Source of the DNA: Paragordius varius
Lineage: Eukaryota > Nematomorpha
DNA: 64,000 bases
Direction of reading: 5' to 3'
NCBI GenBank assembly: GCA_964247055.1
Contig: OZ176055.1
Coordinates: 5,642,001-5,706,000 of the forward strand
In this document: positions 25,113-37,139 of the stretch, piece by piece
How positions within the stretch are numbered: position 1 is the first letter of the stretch
Layout of the letters: every line of letters starts with the position of its first letter
Notes under the pieces: model-generated
Told to the model about the DNA's origin: nothing
What the model saw: the letters and a program-made list of their open reading frames with translations, nothing else
The model's database searches: none
Made by a program: the position numbers and the translations under genes

Positions 25113-26635
25113 TCATTTTAGTGTTTGACATTTTCTTCAGCTATAATATTGACTTGAAGGGTAAATTATTTTCCAATCAATTTCGATTAAAATTATTCCA
25201 ATTTATAACATTTTTTAGATGGAAAAACGTTTTACGCCAACACTTCCAAAAAAGATTCAAAATCCATTAAAATAAATGAAACAACTATACAAATACCCAT
25301 AAGTAATAATTTTTAATAATTCCATTAGCTAAAATTGGAAACAAAACATTACCGGGATTCACGTCCGATTTTTGCATATACCTAAAAATAGAAAATAATA
25401 CGTCTTCAGATCAGAATCAAACTAAAAAAGAAGGTATAAATAGATAATTTATAATAACATCCATTTATTTATCTATTTATATATCCATGTATCCAGGCTC
25501 TTTAATGATAAAATACTTTACTAATTATTTTTCGGTCTAAAAAATATTAAATTAATCTCGGCCTCTGAAAAATTTCCGCCACCTTAACTGCCATAAAAAC
25601 GAAAATAACTGTGGTTAACTCTGTCTTAAAATCTGAAGCAGTAACTATATAAAACTACGGACTTGCGTGACAATTGTCCCATAATTTTTAAGGAATTATG
25701 TTAACAAAATAACTTTTTGGTGAAAATGTATCTCAACTGGACACACGGTTTTTTTCACTTAATAAAACGGAATTGCTTTATCTATCTAAACTAAACACAA
25801 TCAAAATCGGCGCAGAGAATGGAAACTTTGATGTTTTAGGTATTTTGATAGGATATTTGGTTATTTTGATCCAAAATATAATTTTATTTTAATTAAAAAT
25901 CATATTTTTTGTGAAATGTATTTTCGGGACTACTAAAGCGGTACTGAGTGCACCCTTGTCAAGCTTATTTCAAACTCAATGTGTTAGAGAATATTTACAT
26001 ACATATTTATAACTCGGAAATATATAATGACCTAGCGATTGCGTTCTAGTGTGATATTGGCTAACTTGATTTTCAATTTTACCTGGGTAGGTACCCGCAA
26101 AAAAAGCAAAATCTAAAAAATTTTAGTGTCCCTTTTATACCGTAGGCTACCTCTCAACGCCGCCTCATGCAGACCCGTAGAAAAGTTGTCATATTTTAGC
26201 ATCATGTGACGCCTGGTGTTTAGTCTTTAGACCAGGGGTGTCCAACACAAATGGCTTCGCGAGCTGCATTCGCAAAATATATGGGCATTCACAAATATTT
26301 TATTAGATTTTAAACATAGGACTGTGTAGATCTAATATTCATTTTAACGTTTTTGCTAGTTCATTGCCGAAATTCGTAAAGATTTAATAGGAAATTTGTT
26401 TAAAAAAATAATTTTATTTATAATTCGTATTAAATTTTATATTTAAAATTTCTCGCCGGCTGCAGTAATATTATAGAGGGCCGTATGTTTGACACCTCAT
26501 CCTTAGATAAAAATTTTATAAATTGTGGACGAAATAAAATTTATTGCATAATAACAAAAATGTTTTAATTATTATTATAATATATTACAGATTTCACCAA
26601 ACTTTTACCGTCCGAAATTGCACCGACTTATGCGA
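24279..26635 (+). CDS. Module 5 of the microexon repeat protein
   Basis: Phase-1 exons are 24279-24353 (VILPGKGVRLFAEYMDI...KIF), 24422-24448 (T-T-E-F-W-S-N-L-T), 24659-24688 (D-A-M-N-R-V-F-I-G-K), 25122-25160 (M-F-D-I-F-F-S-Y-N-I-D), 25219-25302, 25329-25433 and 26591-26635. The 25219 exon reads DGKTFYANTSKKDS and ends INETTIQIPI; it fuses two exons that are separate in module 3. The 25329 exon reads KIGNKTLPGFTSDFCIYL, the clearest version of the signature strand. All junctions are in frame. The intron 25434-26590 carries a small hAT-type MITE. Conserved sequons N-E-T and N-K-T suggest passage through the secretory pathway. Confidence 0.72.
26233..26501 (+). mobile_element. Small hAT-type MITE in a module 5 intron
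   Basis: The left end CAGGGGTGTCCAACACAAAT and the right end, read inverted as GATGAGGTGTCAAACATA, are imperfect inverted repeats of the hAT type. A GGC/GGCC block lies inside each. The flanking octamers are similar but not identical, so the duplication is not proven. There is no coding capacity. Confidence 0.6.
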
Positions 26636-26724
26636 GTAATTCTTTTTATGTTTTATGCAAATTATTATTTTGTTTAAATTTAAAAATTAAATCCACTAAA
26701 ATTTACCATTTCAAACAAAATAAG

Positions 26725-27509
26725 CTATCAATCCCAATGTCGGAATCACAATTCATCATCAAGGCACGCAATACGATGTCTCAAGTCCTAACATCTTTAG
26801 TAAGTTGGTTTCTTAAGTATTTATGCAGGATTTCCATAATAATATGATAATAAATAAAAGTGGTCCAAAAAATTTTGAAAATATAAGAACATAATGAAGA
26901 GATACTCAACAAATATATTCACAAGTCAACCTTTTTAAATATTTTTAGACGCAAAACGCCCAAAAATATTAAAATAACTCTAAAAATAAGAATTTCAATT
27001 GGTCAAAGAACAATACTTTTATTCGTAACTTCATATGCAAATTTACAATACATTAATAATTTGTGTCTAATTTATAAATTTTTCCACAACTTTATCAATA
27101 AGCTTTAATTTTAATTATTGGATATCATTTTGAACCTTTATGCTTGTATTTACTAAAAAGGGTCTTGAAACGATAAGGGAAGCGTATCTATGAATTTTTT
27201 AAAAAGACTTTGTAATCGTTTGTTAATTTTCCGGTTAAATATATATATAATGAAGGAGCTCATCTTAGTTTATCGTTTTATAAAAAATTACTTTATCTAC
27301 AGGTAAAAACTTATCGAGACTGTCTCGATTTAACACATATATTGAATGTAATTCAAAATTATATCTTGTATATTTATAGGTAAGGCCTTTTGGGGATCTT
27401 TAACGGGTATATTAATTATTTATTATTTTTTGACTTTTTATTTTAATGGGCTTACAAAACGTTTTTATTTATTTAGTTGGTGGAATAGTGCTACTTTCCA
27501 TGGGAACAT
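26725..27509 (+). CDS. Module 6 (shortened) of the microexon repeat protein
   Basis: Three phase-1 exons follow module 5 in frame: 26725-26799 (INPNVGITIHHQG...NIF), 27380-27406 (S-K-A-F-W-G-S-L-T) and 27477-27509 (V-G-G-I-V-L-L-S-M-G-T). They match the entry, F-W and first strand exons of the other modules. The remaining exons of a full module are missing. Only faint, out-of-frame resemblance to the 25122 exon appears near 27715, and a 390-bp inverted repeat occupies this place. The last exon ends with T, and joining to the 9-nt exon at 28758 keeps the frame, which would lead straight into the tail. Confidence 0.62.
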
Positions 27510-27547
27510 GTATTTATTTTTTCTATTTTTTTAAAAAAATATTATTG

Positions 27548-27935
27548 TACAGTAATGCATCCTTTATTTTATCAAAAATTATTTTTTGTTAAATGGGTAT
27601 AAATATTTGTCTGAGTATGGAAAAACAAGTCGTATTAAACAATATCATATTCATCAAAAAAGTAAGAAAAGTTTGGGGGAAAGTCGTCGAAAATCTTATC
27701 CTGTAAATTCCGTCTTTTAGCATTAGTTTTAAGATGAAGGGTTAGTTGTTAATATATTTTCATTATAATTAATTCATTTTTACTATATAAGATTTTCGAG
27801 GCCATTCCCCCACACTTCTTTTACTTTGATGAATGTGATATTGTTAAATACCAATAGAGCTCTAATTCCATTCTTTGACAAATGTAAACCCATTGAACGA
27901 AAAAAAATAAATTTTTGATAAAATAATATAAGACT
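27548..27935. repeat. Inverted repeat (probable MITE)
   Basis: Two arms of roughly 150 nt face each other around a short loop near 27706-27784. The left arm has CAATATCATATTCATCAAAA and GGGGGAAAGTCGTCGAAAAT; the right arm has the inverses (TTTGATGAATGTGATATTG, TTTTCGAGGCCATTCCCCC). The ends are not clear enough to call a family or a target duplication. Confidence 0.65.
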
Positions 27936-28757
27936 GTAATATTTATGCCTTATGATATCCATATAGTAACAATCGGAAGTAAAATATAATTTTTTTAAAA
28001 TAAATTTATTTAATAATATAATTCAAAAAATTTAATTTTTACTCAATGATACAGGTATGATGACATCAAATAATTCAATATAAAAATGTTACACAGAGGG
28101 TTGGGTCTGATCAGTTATAAATGCCTTGAGATCGTGATGGCTATCGCTTTTAAAAAAGGCCCCAAAAAATTATAAAATGTTAACACGGTTAAATAATGGT
28201 ACGTGTATAATTTTATGTATAAAACGTGAAAGGTGAAATATTTTATCGACACAATCCGTTTAATAAATTACAATATGAAATTTCTATTTTTGTGTAAATC
28301 GTCTGGTTATATATAACCATGAATGAATGCATTTATAAGCGGTCAGAACGATTATTTTTTGACCGGTAAAATGCCCAACCCTGAAATGAATCATATATTT
28401 AAATGATTGATTGATCATTTATTTAGTAACAAATGTCTTGTTTGGCTCAACCTCATCCACATCAAGTTTATCTTTTTTATATTATTAAATAAAAAATTGC
28501 ACAGACAAAAGGTAAAAACCAAAAGACAATTTTTTTAAAAAATAACATCTATAAAGTGTTATTATACTGCATTATAAAATTCAATACTGTAGGTAAATAA
28601 TTTATGTCGGAAAAATCAAGGTTTGAAAAAGTATGGCTGTTAGTAGATTAAAAATATTTGTCTTTTATTTTTACGTTGTGCCTGTATAATTTTAATTTTT
28701 ATTATATAACTATAACGTGATGATATATAAAATGATATAATATAGTTGCCTCCACAG

Positions 28758-31700
28758 CAACTACAGGTATTGTAAAGATTTTTTATAAAAAGGTTTTTTT
28801 TAATTTCAAATATTATTTTTTATATATTTAGCGACAGGATCATCCATTGAACATCTTCCTGATCGTATTAATAATATGAATAATTAAAATTTTTTTACAT
28901 AAATATTTTAGTTGATGGTATTTATTATTCTTAATTATCTAAATAATTCGAAAATGTTTTACTATTTCATTAATGATTATTGTGAATATCACCTATACAA
29001 TAAACGTATTTAGAAATTCAAAGTAACATATTTTGGTTATTTATTAATTTTTATCAATATTAAAATTTTATTTGATAGGACAATTGCCCAACCCATCGAA
29101 CGATAATATAAACGAAAACGATCTATTAAGTAAATTCATTTTAATTAAAAATTAATTTTAATTATATGCAAAAAAATGTTTATATCTTGGATAATGTGTG
29201 CCTTTTCTATTACATAGATTTCGATGGGGATGATATTGATTCGCCTGGTATGATGAAATGCTTATAATTATATAACCGAATTTACCATTTAAAATTGATT
29301 AGGTATAGATTCGATAAGATTGTTTATCGGTTGTAGACGGTTATTAACAATTTTATCCAAAATATCCCTTTCTTTGTAATTATCGAATGCAATTCCATAA
29401 TACCAATAAAATTTTACGAATCCTTTGACTTTTACCAATTATTTTCCTTTATAACTAAAAATTTTCTAAAATATTTGATGGATATGTGAATTGGTGAATA
29501 GAAATTTTGTGTATATTTTTTCACTTATGCCGCAAAAAATCAATTTTTAAATTAAAGCATGGCCTATAAAAATCAATAATCGAATTATAATTATTTAATC
29601 TTGGTCGCCTTTGAAAATTCATTTTCAAAACACTTCCCACTTTCAAAATGGGAGATTACTTGATTCATTGAGATTATAATCTAAAGGTATTATGAGATTA
29701 TGATTAATTTAGGGCGGGAAGATATACGGGTTTAGACCCTTAATTTTGTCGGTAGGTTAAATATAATTATAACTCAGATTTGGGTGTTTTATTACAACAA
29801 TATCTGTAATTTTGTATTTAATATTGTGTTATGGTTTACGTACAGAAGTAAAACGTCGAAGACCAAGTAATGATGATGATGAAAGAAGAAACTCTATTTC
29901 TCCTGAAGCGGGCCCAAGCCAAACCAATGTACCAGAGAGACCTAAGCCGTCACACTCTGAATCCACTTCAACAAATACAAACTCCAATGCTGGTAGAGAA
30001 ACACAGAGTCAGCCAAGTTTCAGAGGAGATGAGGACACCTTAACTGACATGACTCGAGACACAGCGAGTGAAATTCCAGGTTAGAGATTTTGTCAAATTC
30101 GACAGGACAGGGATTAAAGATTTTTTTTGGTTCACAACTTTCGCAGAATTAAAGAATGTTGACAATATATTGTTTACCAATATAATATGGTTGATAGCGG
30201 TTTTAGAATCAATTTTAAACATTTTATCAAATTTAGAGCAAGATCCTCAAAACTTGGATGACATAGAAGCGAATCCAGATGAAGCACAACAATTGGAAGA
30301 GGCTGATGTAACTGGTATAACATTTCATTTAAGTTAATTTAAATTTGAAATATCAATTTCTTGGCCCTTTAGGAAAAGGATTTGAGTGAAAAAATATTTT
30401 AATATATTATACTTACTATGATGTGAGAAATAAATTGAAGTAAAAAATAAATTACGTGAAACAAAAAAAATAATTTTAAAGACCGTTGTACTTTTTTTAT
30501 ACTTAATTTTTTTCAATATACTTTCATAGTATTATACTACAAACTATGAAATAAACTGTATACCATCAATTTTGTGCTTTAAAATTGTAATCAAAATTTA
30601 TAATACCATTTACAGTTCAAATTAAAATTAAAATTCACCCTCGAAACAATTTAAATTCACCCTTGTACAATTCAAATTCACCTTAAAAAATAAATTGTGT
30701 TTTCGAACTAATATAACTGATTATTAATATTTAATATATCTTTATGGCATAGTTTATTATTTTTAAGTATTATTTTAACTTAAAACAAAATGTTTATTTT
30801 TTAAAAATATAAATAAATATAAGTAATTTTTAATCTTAAAAAACATATATTTTATGTGAGGGTGAATTTGATTTGTTCGAGGGTGAATTTGAATTGTTCA
30901 AGGGTGGATTTAATTTGTTTAAGAGTGAATTTAAATTGTAAATGGTATATGAAGTATAAGGGTTTAAAAAAGTAGGATTGTGTCTTTTGAAAAAAAATAC
31001 TTGCCGTTTTGTCCATATAATTTTATTTTTTACTGTAAATGATTTGTAGATTCCGAAGAATCTGAAGTCGACGATGATTGGTTTGATGCCGCAGAAGAGA
31101 ATGAACGTATAATAATTTGATATGAAAAAGCTTTTTTGCGTAGATAAATATATATATATATATTACATTTAGCATTGAACGCGCATCCATCGTACCGTTT
31201 TTTTAGGCGATGTAAGTTAAATTTAATATCATCTTCTTGCATATACAGTAGACCTAGGCGTTTTTGAGATAAATTAAATTTAAATTTTTCAGAAAATAAT
31301 CTGTTTTACATAATACATTTATGATAAAAAAATATATATTAAATATTTATTGCTCTTTTATAAATATGATAATTTTTTTAATTGTCTGGGCTCACTAAAA
31401 AATATCTACAATAGTACTTTTGTGAGAAACTTCAAACTATCATAACTAAAAATTGGATTAGTGTACATGAGCATTATTAAGAATCAATTAGTCTATTTTA
31501 AAAATCCCATTTCGAAAGGAGGGTCCACTGTATAATTCTATTTGAATTATATCATATGACTGAGTCAATCAGTGTTAATTTTAATATATTATGTTTCAAG
31601 TTGTATTGAGACTTAGAGCAGGTATCACAGATATTTATACTAAATATGCATGGAATAAACATAATTTTTCCATGATTGAATTTATTTTTTGCAATATTGA

Positions 31701-34207
31701 CACCATAACTATTTCTCTAACCATAATTTTGAATCTACAATATTTAGGAGCTACACGGATACATCATAGTTTATTTTATATTAAAATTATAATTGATCAA
31801 ATATATTTTTTAAAATTAAAAAAATTAATATTCTATATTATGATCTATATAAAATTCATTTTTTGATAGTTTCTCGTGGATTGGCAAGAAGTATAAATTA
31901 AATTTTTGATCAAAAATCTAGCCAGCAATGCCATCAGCCTAAGTAAGAATTCTCCTATATATGTATATTAAAATTACCTAATCTATGTAAAACTTTAACA
32001 TTCTGGAATTGATATGACTAAATTTTAAAATAAATTCTTAGATGCCGCTCATCATGGTAAATAAATTGAATACATAACTTTTTAACCTGGCTCTAACTCT
32101 GCGTGCCAGAGCTCGAACCCCGAAACTACGCATTTTTTCCATCATCACTGTCAGCCCTGGGTAGGCGAGTGTTAAAGCCTTCACATGTCCAAATACAAAT
32201 TTAAGTCTTTACCCTTTAATAAAAAAGGAAAAAAGAGACTCTAAACTGTATATATATATATATAACTTTTTAAAGAGACAAATGATCTTGACTTTTCAAT
32301 ATCTGAATGACATTGAAAACGTGTCTACGGTTTAAATTGCGTTGAAATTTAAATTTTAAAGAATTAAAAACACATTCATAATTTAATATGTTAATTTTCG
32401 GAATTAAATTTCGTTAAAAGTAAAAAATATGGTTAAAATTAATATTAGTATAAAAAGATTTATTTATTATCCAATGTTTTATGCGTAAACTCCACCATTT
32501 ATCTCAAAAACCTCTTTTGATATTTGTTTCTTTATGATTAAATTATTACAAAATAAAAAAATACATTTATCAAATAAATACATATTACTAAACTTGGCAA
32601 CAGTCAAACAATCGCTTGTATACCATTTTTCATCCAAACGCAACATTTTTAGTTTACGTTTGGATGGAAAATGTCGCTTTAGTTTAAAAAATATGGCATT
32701 GTTCGAAAAACTGTTGTTTTTAACTGAAATATGGCATATGATAAAATAAACTTCACTATTAACCTAATCAAAATCATACATATCGGCTGAAAGGATGGTA
32801 TTTTTAAATTAACTTTAAGAGATATAAAAAACGGTCAAATCACAGCACGAATACATAATTTAATTAGTACATTTCATACTCTAAAGTACACCTTTATGAT
32901 AAAAGATATATAATTTATCAATCAATAGAAAATACGTCTCTTTGTCATTAATTTAAAATTCCTTACATTTAGAGCTATTATTGGCTACTTCATTATTAGC
33001 TAACAGAGAATTTAAATTAGGTGTCTGTTGTCAAAGAAATTTTCCTTTTTTGCCACACATTTAAGAGTGTCTTTTTCTCCACAATTTTTGAAAATATAAC
33101 TATAAAAACCAGAAATTTCATATATGGCAACACATATATAAATTAAATTCCGAAATGCCCAAAAATATTTCTCAGTACTGGAGTATATAAAAATATTTAT
33201 TTAAAATATATTTATTATGATAGGATTAGTAAATTATGTCCGAAGTATGTTTCATTAGTTGAAATCTATATGCTTTAACATCATCATTGATAATTTTTGC
33301 TTTAAAAAAATAAATTTTTAGACATGCGACAAGGTAATTATTCTTATTATTATTAGACAAGTTTTCCATGATATTTTTTTCTAAACCTATTTTATTTTTT
33401 AACCATCTTTAGCCATGCCTCGTAAGTTATTTATGTTAAATTTAAATACTCTTAGATATGCGAAATGCGGTTAGAGGTATATAAAGTTCAGCAGTGATAT
33501 AACTTTTAAAGATATACTTTTTTAACAAATATTTTATAATATGCTATAGCTTTCAGAGAATTAAAGACAGGTGATTGTTTTTTCCCTTTCTAATCGAAAT
33601 TATTTGAATTTCATTAAAATTATAATAAATATACTTTTATGTGCTATTTTCACATAATCATTTAAACCTAATAAAAAAATGTTTGATTTAGATCTTAGTT
33701 CAACTTTAAGAAGTAATTAAATTAATTTTAAATAGATTTATATTATTTTCATCTCTACCTGCTTGTTAATTTTAGGCATTGAAAATCATGTGGAAAGTAA
33801 TATATTGTAACTGAAATAAAATATTTGAAATTAAGATCATTTCATAAACTACTTATAAATAACTCTGTAATTAAAGTACTCTCACTTCAATTACTAAATA
33901 TTTTAGTTATTTGAGTGCTATATTTTTCTGATACGGTTAAAATAAGAGGAGTTAGATAATATTTAATTAACTAATTTTTTATTTTTTACTTTACAAATTA
34001 AGGTTTCCCAACTGAGGCAGCCGAAGAAAATATTGCAGGTAATTTTTGCCTTTTTTAATATTTATTTAAAATAGAATTTTTGGAAGAAGAGCATGGTAAT
34101 GATTTTTATTTATTTTTAAAAAACTTATGAATTTCAAATAATACATAATTTAAATTTTAGACCTGGAAATGTTACGTAATGAAATAAATCCTGAAACCAA
34201 AAAATAG
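28758..34207 (+). CDS. Acidic, Ser-rich microexon tail and stop of the repeat protein
   Basis: Exons, all phase 1, are 28758-28766 (9 nt), 28832-28864, 29079-29129, 29218-29247, 29846-30079, 30237-30314, 31050-31106, 31870-31890, 31922-31942, 32042-32056, 33322-33333, 33413-33421 (9 nt), 33456-33476, 33550-33570, 33692-33712, 33776-33796, 34003-34038, 34075-34095 and the terminal 34161-34207. The terminal exon encodes DLEMLRNEINPETKK and a TAG stop. The longest exon (78 codons) starts EVKRRRPSNDDDERR, a basic cluster that could be a processing site. It continues Ser/Thr/Pro-rich and probably disordered. Later exons are Asp/Glu-rich (for example D-S-E-E-S-E-V-D-D-D-W-F-D). Nine exons are 9-21 nt. 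A poly(A) signal AATAAA lies at 34290-34295. Some microexons may be missed or used alternatively, since skipping any of them keeps the frame. Confidence 0.7.
30603..30948 (+). mobile_element. MITE with minisatellite-like inverted ends, copy B
   Basis: It starts ATACCATTTACAGTTCAAAT and ends ATTGTAAATGGTAT. Both ends carry repeats of about 22 nt containing TTCACCC or, inverted, GGGTGAA. The interior matches copy A, for example CGAACTAATATAACT. It sits in the intron between tail exons 30237-30314 and 31050-31106. Confidence 0.78.
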
Positions 34208-34295
34208 AATTAGTATTTATAAAAAAAGCCTTTATATATTTTAAGGGATGTATTTATTGAATTGATAACATTGTGATTTAATTTTTACCAATAAA

Positions 34296-36720
34296 TTTGC
34301 TATATTATATATTTTACATTAATCTTCAAATCTCCAAAGATCAGATCAGTCAGTATATACATAAAATGTAAAATAGGAATAATAGTACATACATTTTTCA
34401 ATACATCCCTATTACACGCGTCGGTGTATCAAATCGACGATGATTTAAATAAAAACTGAGTTTAATTTATCATTTCACTTAATTAATTGTTTGTTTCCAT
34501 GCAAAGGGCTCGCTCTAAAAAATTTATTTTTTATTTACAAATGCTCCTTTAAGTTGGGAAGAATCTTATAAAGCGTATATTTTACATTATGTATATTATG
34601 CGAATTATATTGACGATGAGTTTTCGCAAAGGACTTTGTTAGGATTCACGATAACCTTTGGACTGACAATAAGGACCGTACTATTTCTGAAACAATATCT
34701 AAGAGTCATTATATTCTTGATATGAATGCCTCTAAAGGGTCGGTTTAATTCAGGTGCATAAAACACCCGTACGTTTTACGTATTCAATTAATTTAGAATG
34801 GTTATTATAATAGGTTCACACCAAAAAGTGTCACCCATTTTTTATTGGAGATATCGTATAATGACAAAATTGGGCACCTTAAAAAATTTTACCTTTGAGA
34901 ATTAAGATTAATTAGTCCGTACATACATTCTTTGTCTAATAAATTTGCGGCTAACGAAAAGCACTTGTATTTTAGCATTAGTGGGGTCATAGACAGAAAC
35001 GTGGGTGGTAGACCATGGTGGCGCATTCAATGATAAAATATATATGGCCACAATAAATCAGTATGTTTTCCCGAAAATCGCTTCAAATACACGATTATCA
35101 TATGTAAAAGCGTATTTTAGAGAGGGTGGGATCTAACCATGGTTTAATTTAAAGGGGGCTTCATTTCTACACCTACACAATATCTATGGTAAATAATTTG
35201 AACTATATTTTATAATTTATACAATCTACGTTTTCAAAAGAAATAATTAAAAAATATTTTGAACCTAGTGCAAAATATATTCGCTCAGGATAAGGCTGAA
35301 TTAACACAGGAGCTAAAAACTGAATTTAAACGTGCTTTCTCCTTCTCTTTCTTTGTATACCATAGAAATAAATTACTTTGGGGTAAAAATATCCCAAATT
35401 TACTTCAATTCAATAAATAATTTTCCAGTTTAATTTTGAAACGATAAAAGCCCATTTAATTTTGATAAGGCTATATCAGGATTGTCGTGTTGTTTGGGAT
35501 GGTAATCTGTTTCATAAATAAAATAAAATCCTGACTTGCATTGCGTCTAAACTAAATTCTCTTGTTATTAGTTTTTGGCCTAATTAAAAATTATTTGGCT
35601 TCATTTATACACATTATGATTAATATTTTTGGACAGGCCGGCATTTTAAACCAAAATTTATTTGTCTCCCCTCCCATTCACACACTAAAAGGGGACAATC
35701 CGCCCATCTCTTCCTCCCTTTAAGAAACTGCAAATCGAAGCATTTGTCCCAGTAAAGTGGAGTTGAGGCGTACAAAACGATAAGATATCTATATCAAAAA
35801 TTATGGCTAGATATATCATTAAGCGAATACTTTAAATGGATTAAAAGCGGCAAAGTCGCGATACTTAAATTCCTAAACGGCAATGGATATTATTTAAATT
35901 ATTTGTATTCGTTGAATTTATAGAAAATATCATGGCAGATATATGTCTTTATTATTGGACGTTTTTTTCCTATAACTAAACTATCGGGGTTTTCTCTATG
36001 ATCGACTTGAATTGGCAACGGGATCATTTTATTTTTATGATTTGAATTCTGAGATATATACCAAGTTTATTTTGCAACAATAGTAAAATGTTTATAATAT
36101 ACTGATTGACAATATAAAAATTTGTTTCACTTCGCATCTATTTGAATTTAATTTTCTTTTCTATACAGTTACGATAAAAGTAGTGAAAAAAGCATATTCC
36201 GCAATTATCTAGAAAGACTTGTTTAATTTGATCTGAGGCCGAGTGTTTAAGTAAGCTCATTAATTATACCCAATGCAAAAGATTAGGTTACATCAAGTGA
36301 GTTATTCAAAACATTATAATTCAGTAAAATGCTTAACAAAAAGATTTTTTTTTGCGTCTGAAACTAAATCTTTTTATTGGTTTTTGGCCTGATAAAAAAT
36401 TATTTTATTTTTTTTTTAGATAGAATATCACCATTTTTTTACACATTATGGTTATATTGGACAGGCCGGGATTTCATACTAAAATTAGCTTAAATTTTAT
36501 ATCATATTAGTTGAGTTTTAGGTAAAACTTTTTATTTTCTGAAAAACTAGATCGCGAGGTCGAGTTTCTAAAATAATCATAAAACCAAAAATCGATTTTT
36601 ATATATGCTATAGATCAAGGGTAGCCAACTGTTTTTTCCCATGGGAGATTTTTTGGAGAAATTTTACGCGGGCACGTATGAATATAAATAAGTATTAGAA
36701 GATTCATCACTTCAACAATG

Positions 36721-36780
<60 letters not shown>

Positions 36781-37139
36781 ATTTACGGATTGGGGTGACT
36801 AGTCAGGCCATTTTAAAATAAATGTTACAATTTGTAGCTCTTGGCATATATGTTTATAATTTATTAGATTTTATGGATTACTGCATGCCAGGTTTTAAAC
36901 AATGGACATATGATTCAAGTTGGTAAATTCCATATAATCGAGAAGAGTGTCGCGCCGCGGTTTTGAGTCTAATTAAAGGGAATTGGTGTTGACATAGTTA
37001 ACTAGTTAATACAGATGTAAGATGGTTAAGTCGTGCTGCATTTTTGGAATGATAACACATTTTAACTACAAATATACTTATTTTACAGAAGAAAAATTAT
37101 TCATATCGACAATCAAAATAAAGTCGCTTCTTAAGCTTG
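34296..37139. other. Gene-poor stretch with a coding-like relic and a 110-bp direct repeat
   Basis: Between about 34540 and 35400 the + strand has protein-like pieces, such as PLSWEESYKAYILHYVYYAN, but it is broken several times and I do not recognise it. It may be an old host pseudogene or a mobile-element or virus-like fossil. A direct repeat of about 110 nt (around 35547-35660 and 36357-36486) shares ACATTATG and GGACAGGCCGG blocks. No live gene is called. Confidence 0.4.
36723..36779. repeat. (AT)n microsatellite
   Basis: The longest pure AT run in the window, about 57 nt. Confidence 0.95.
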
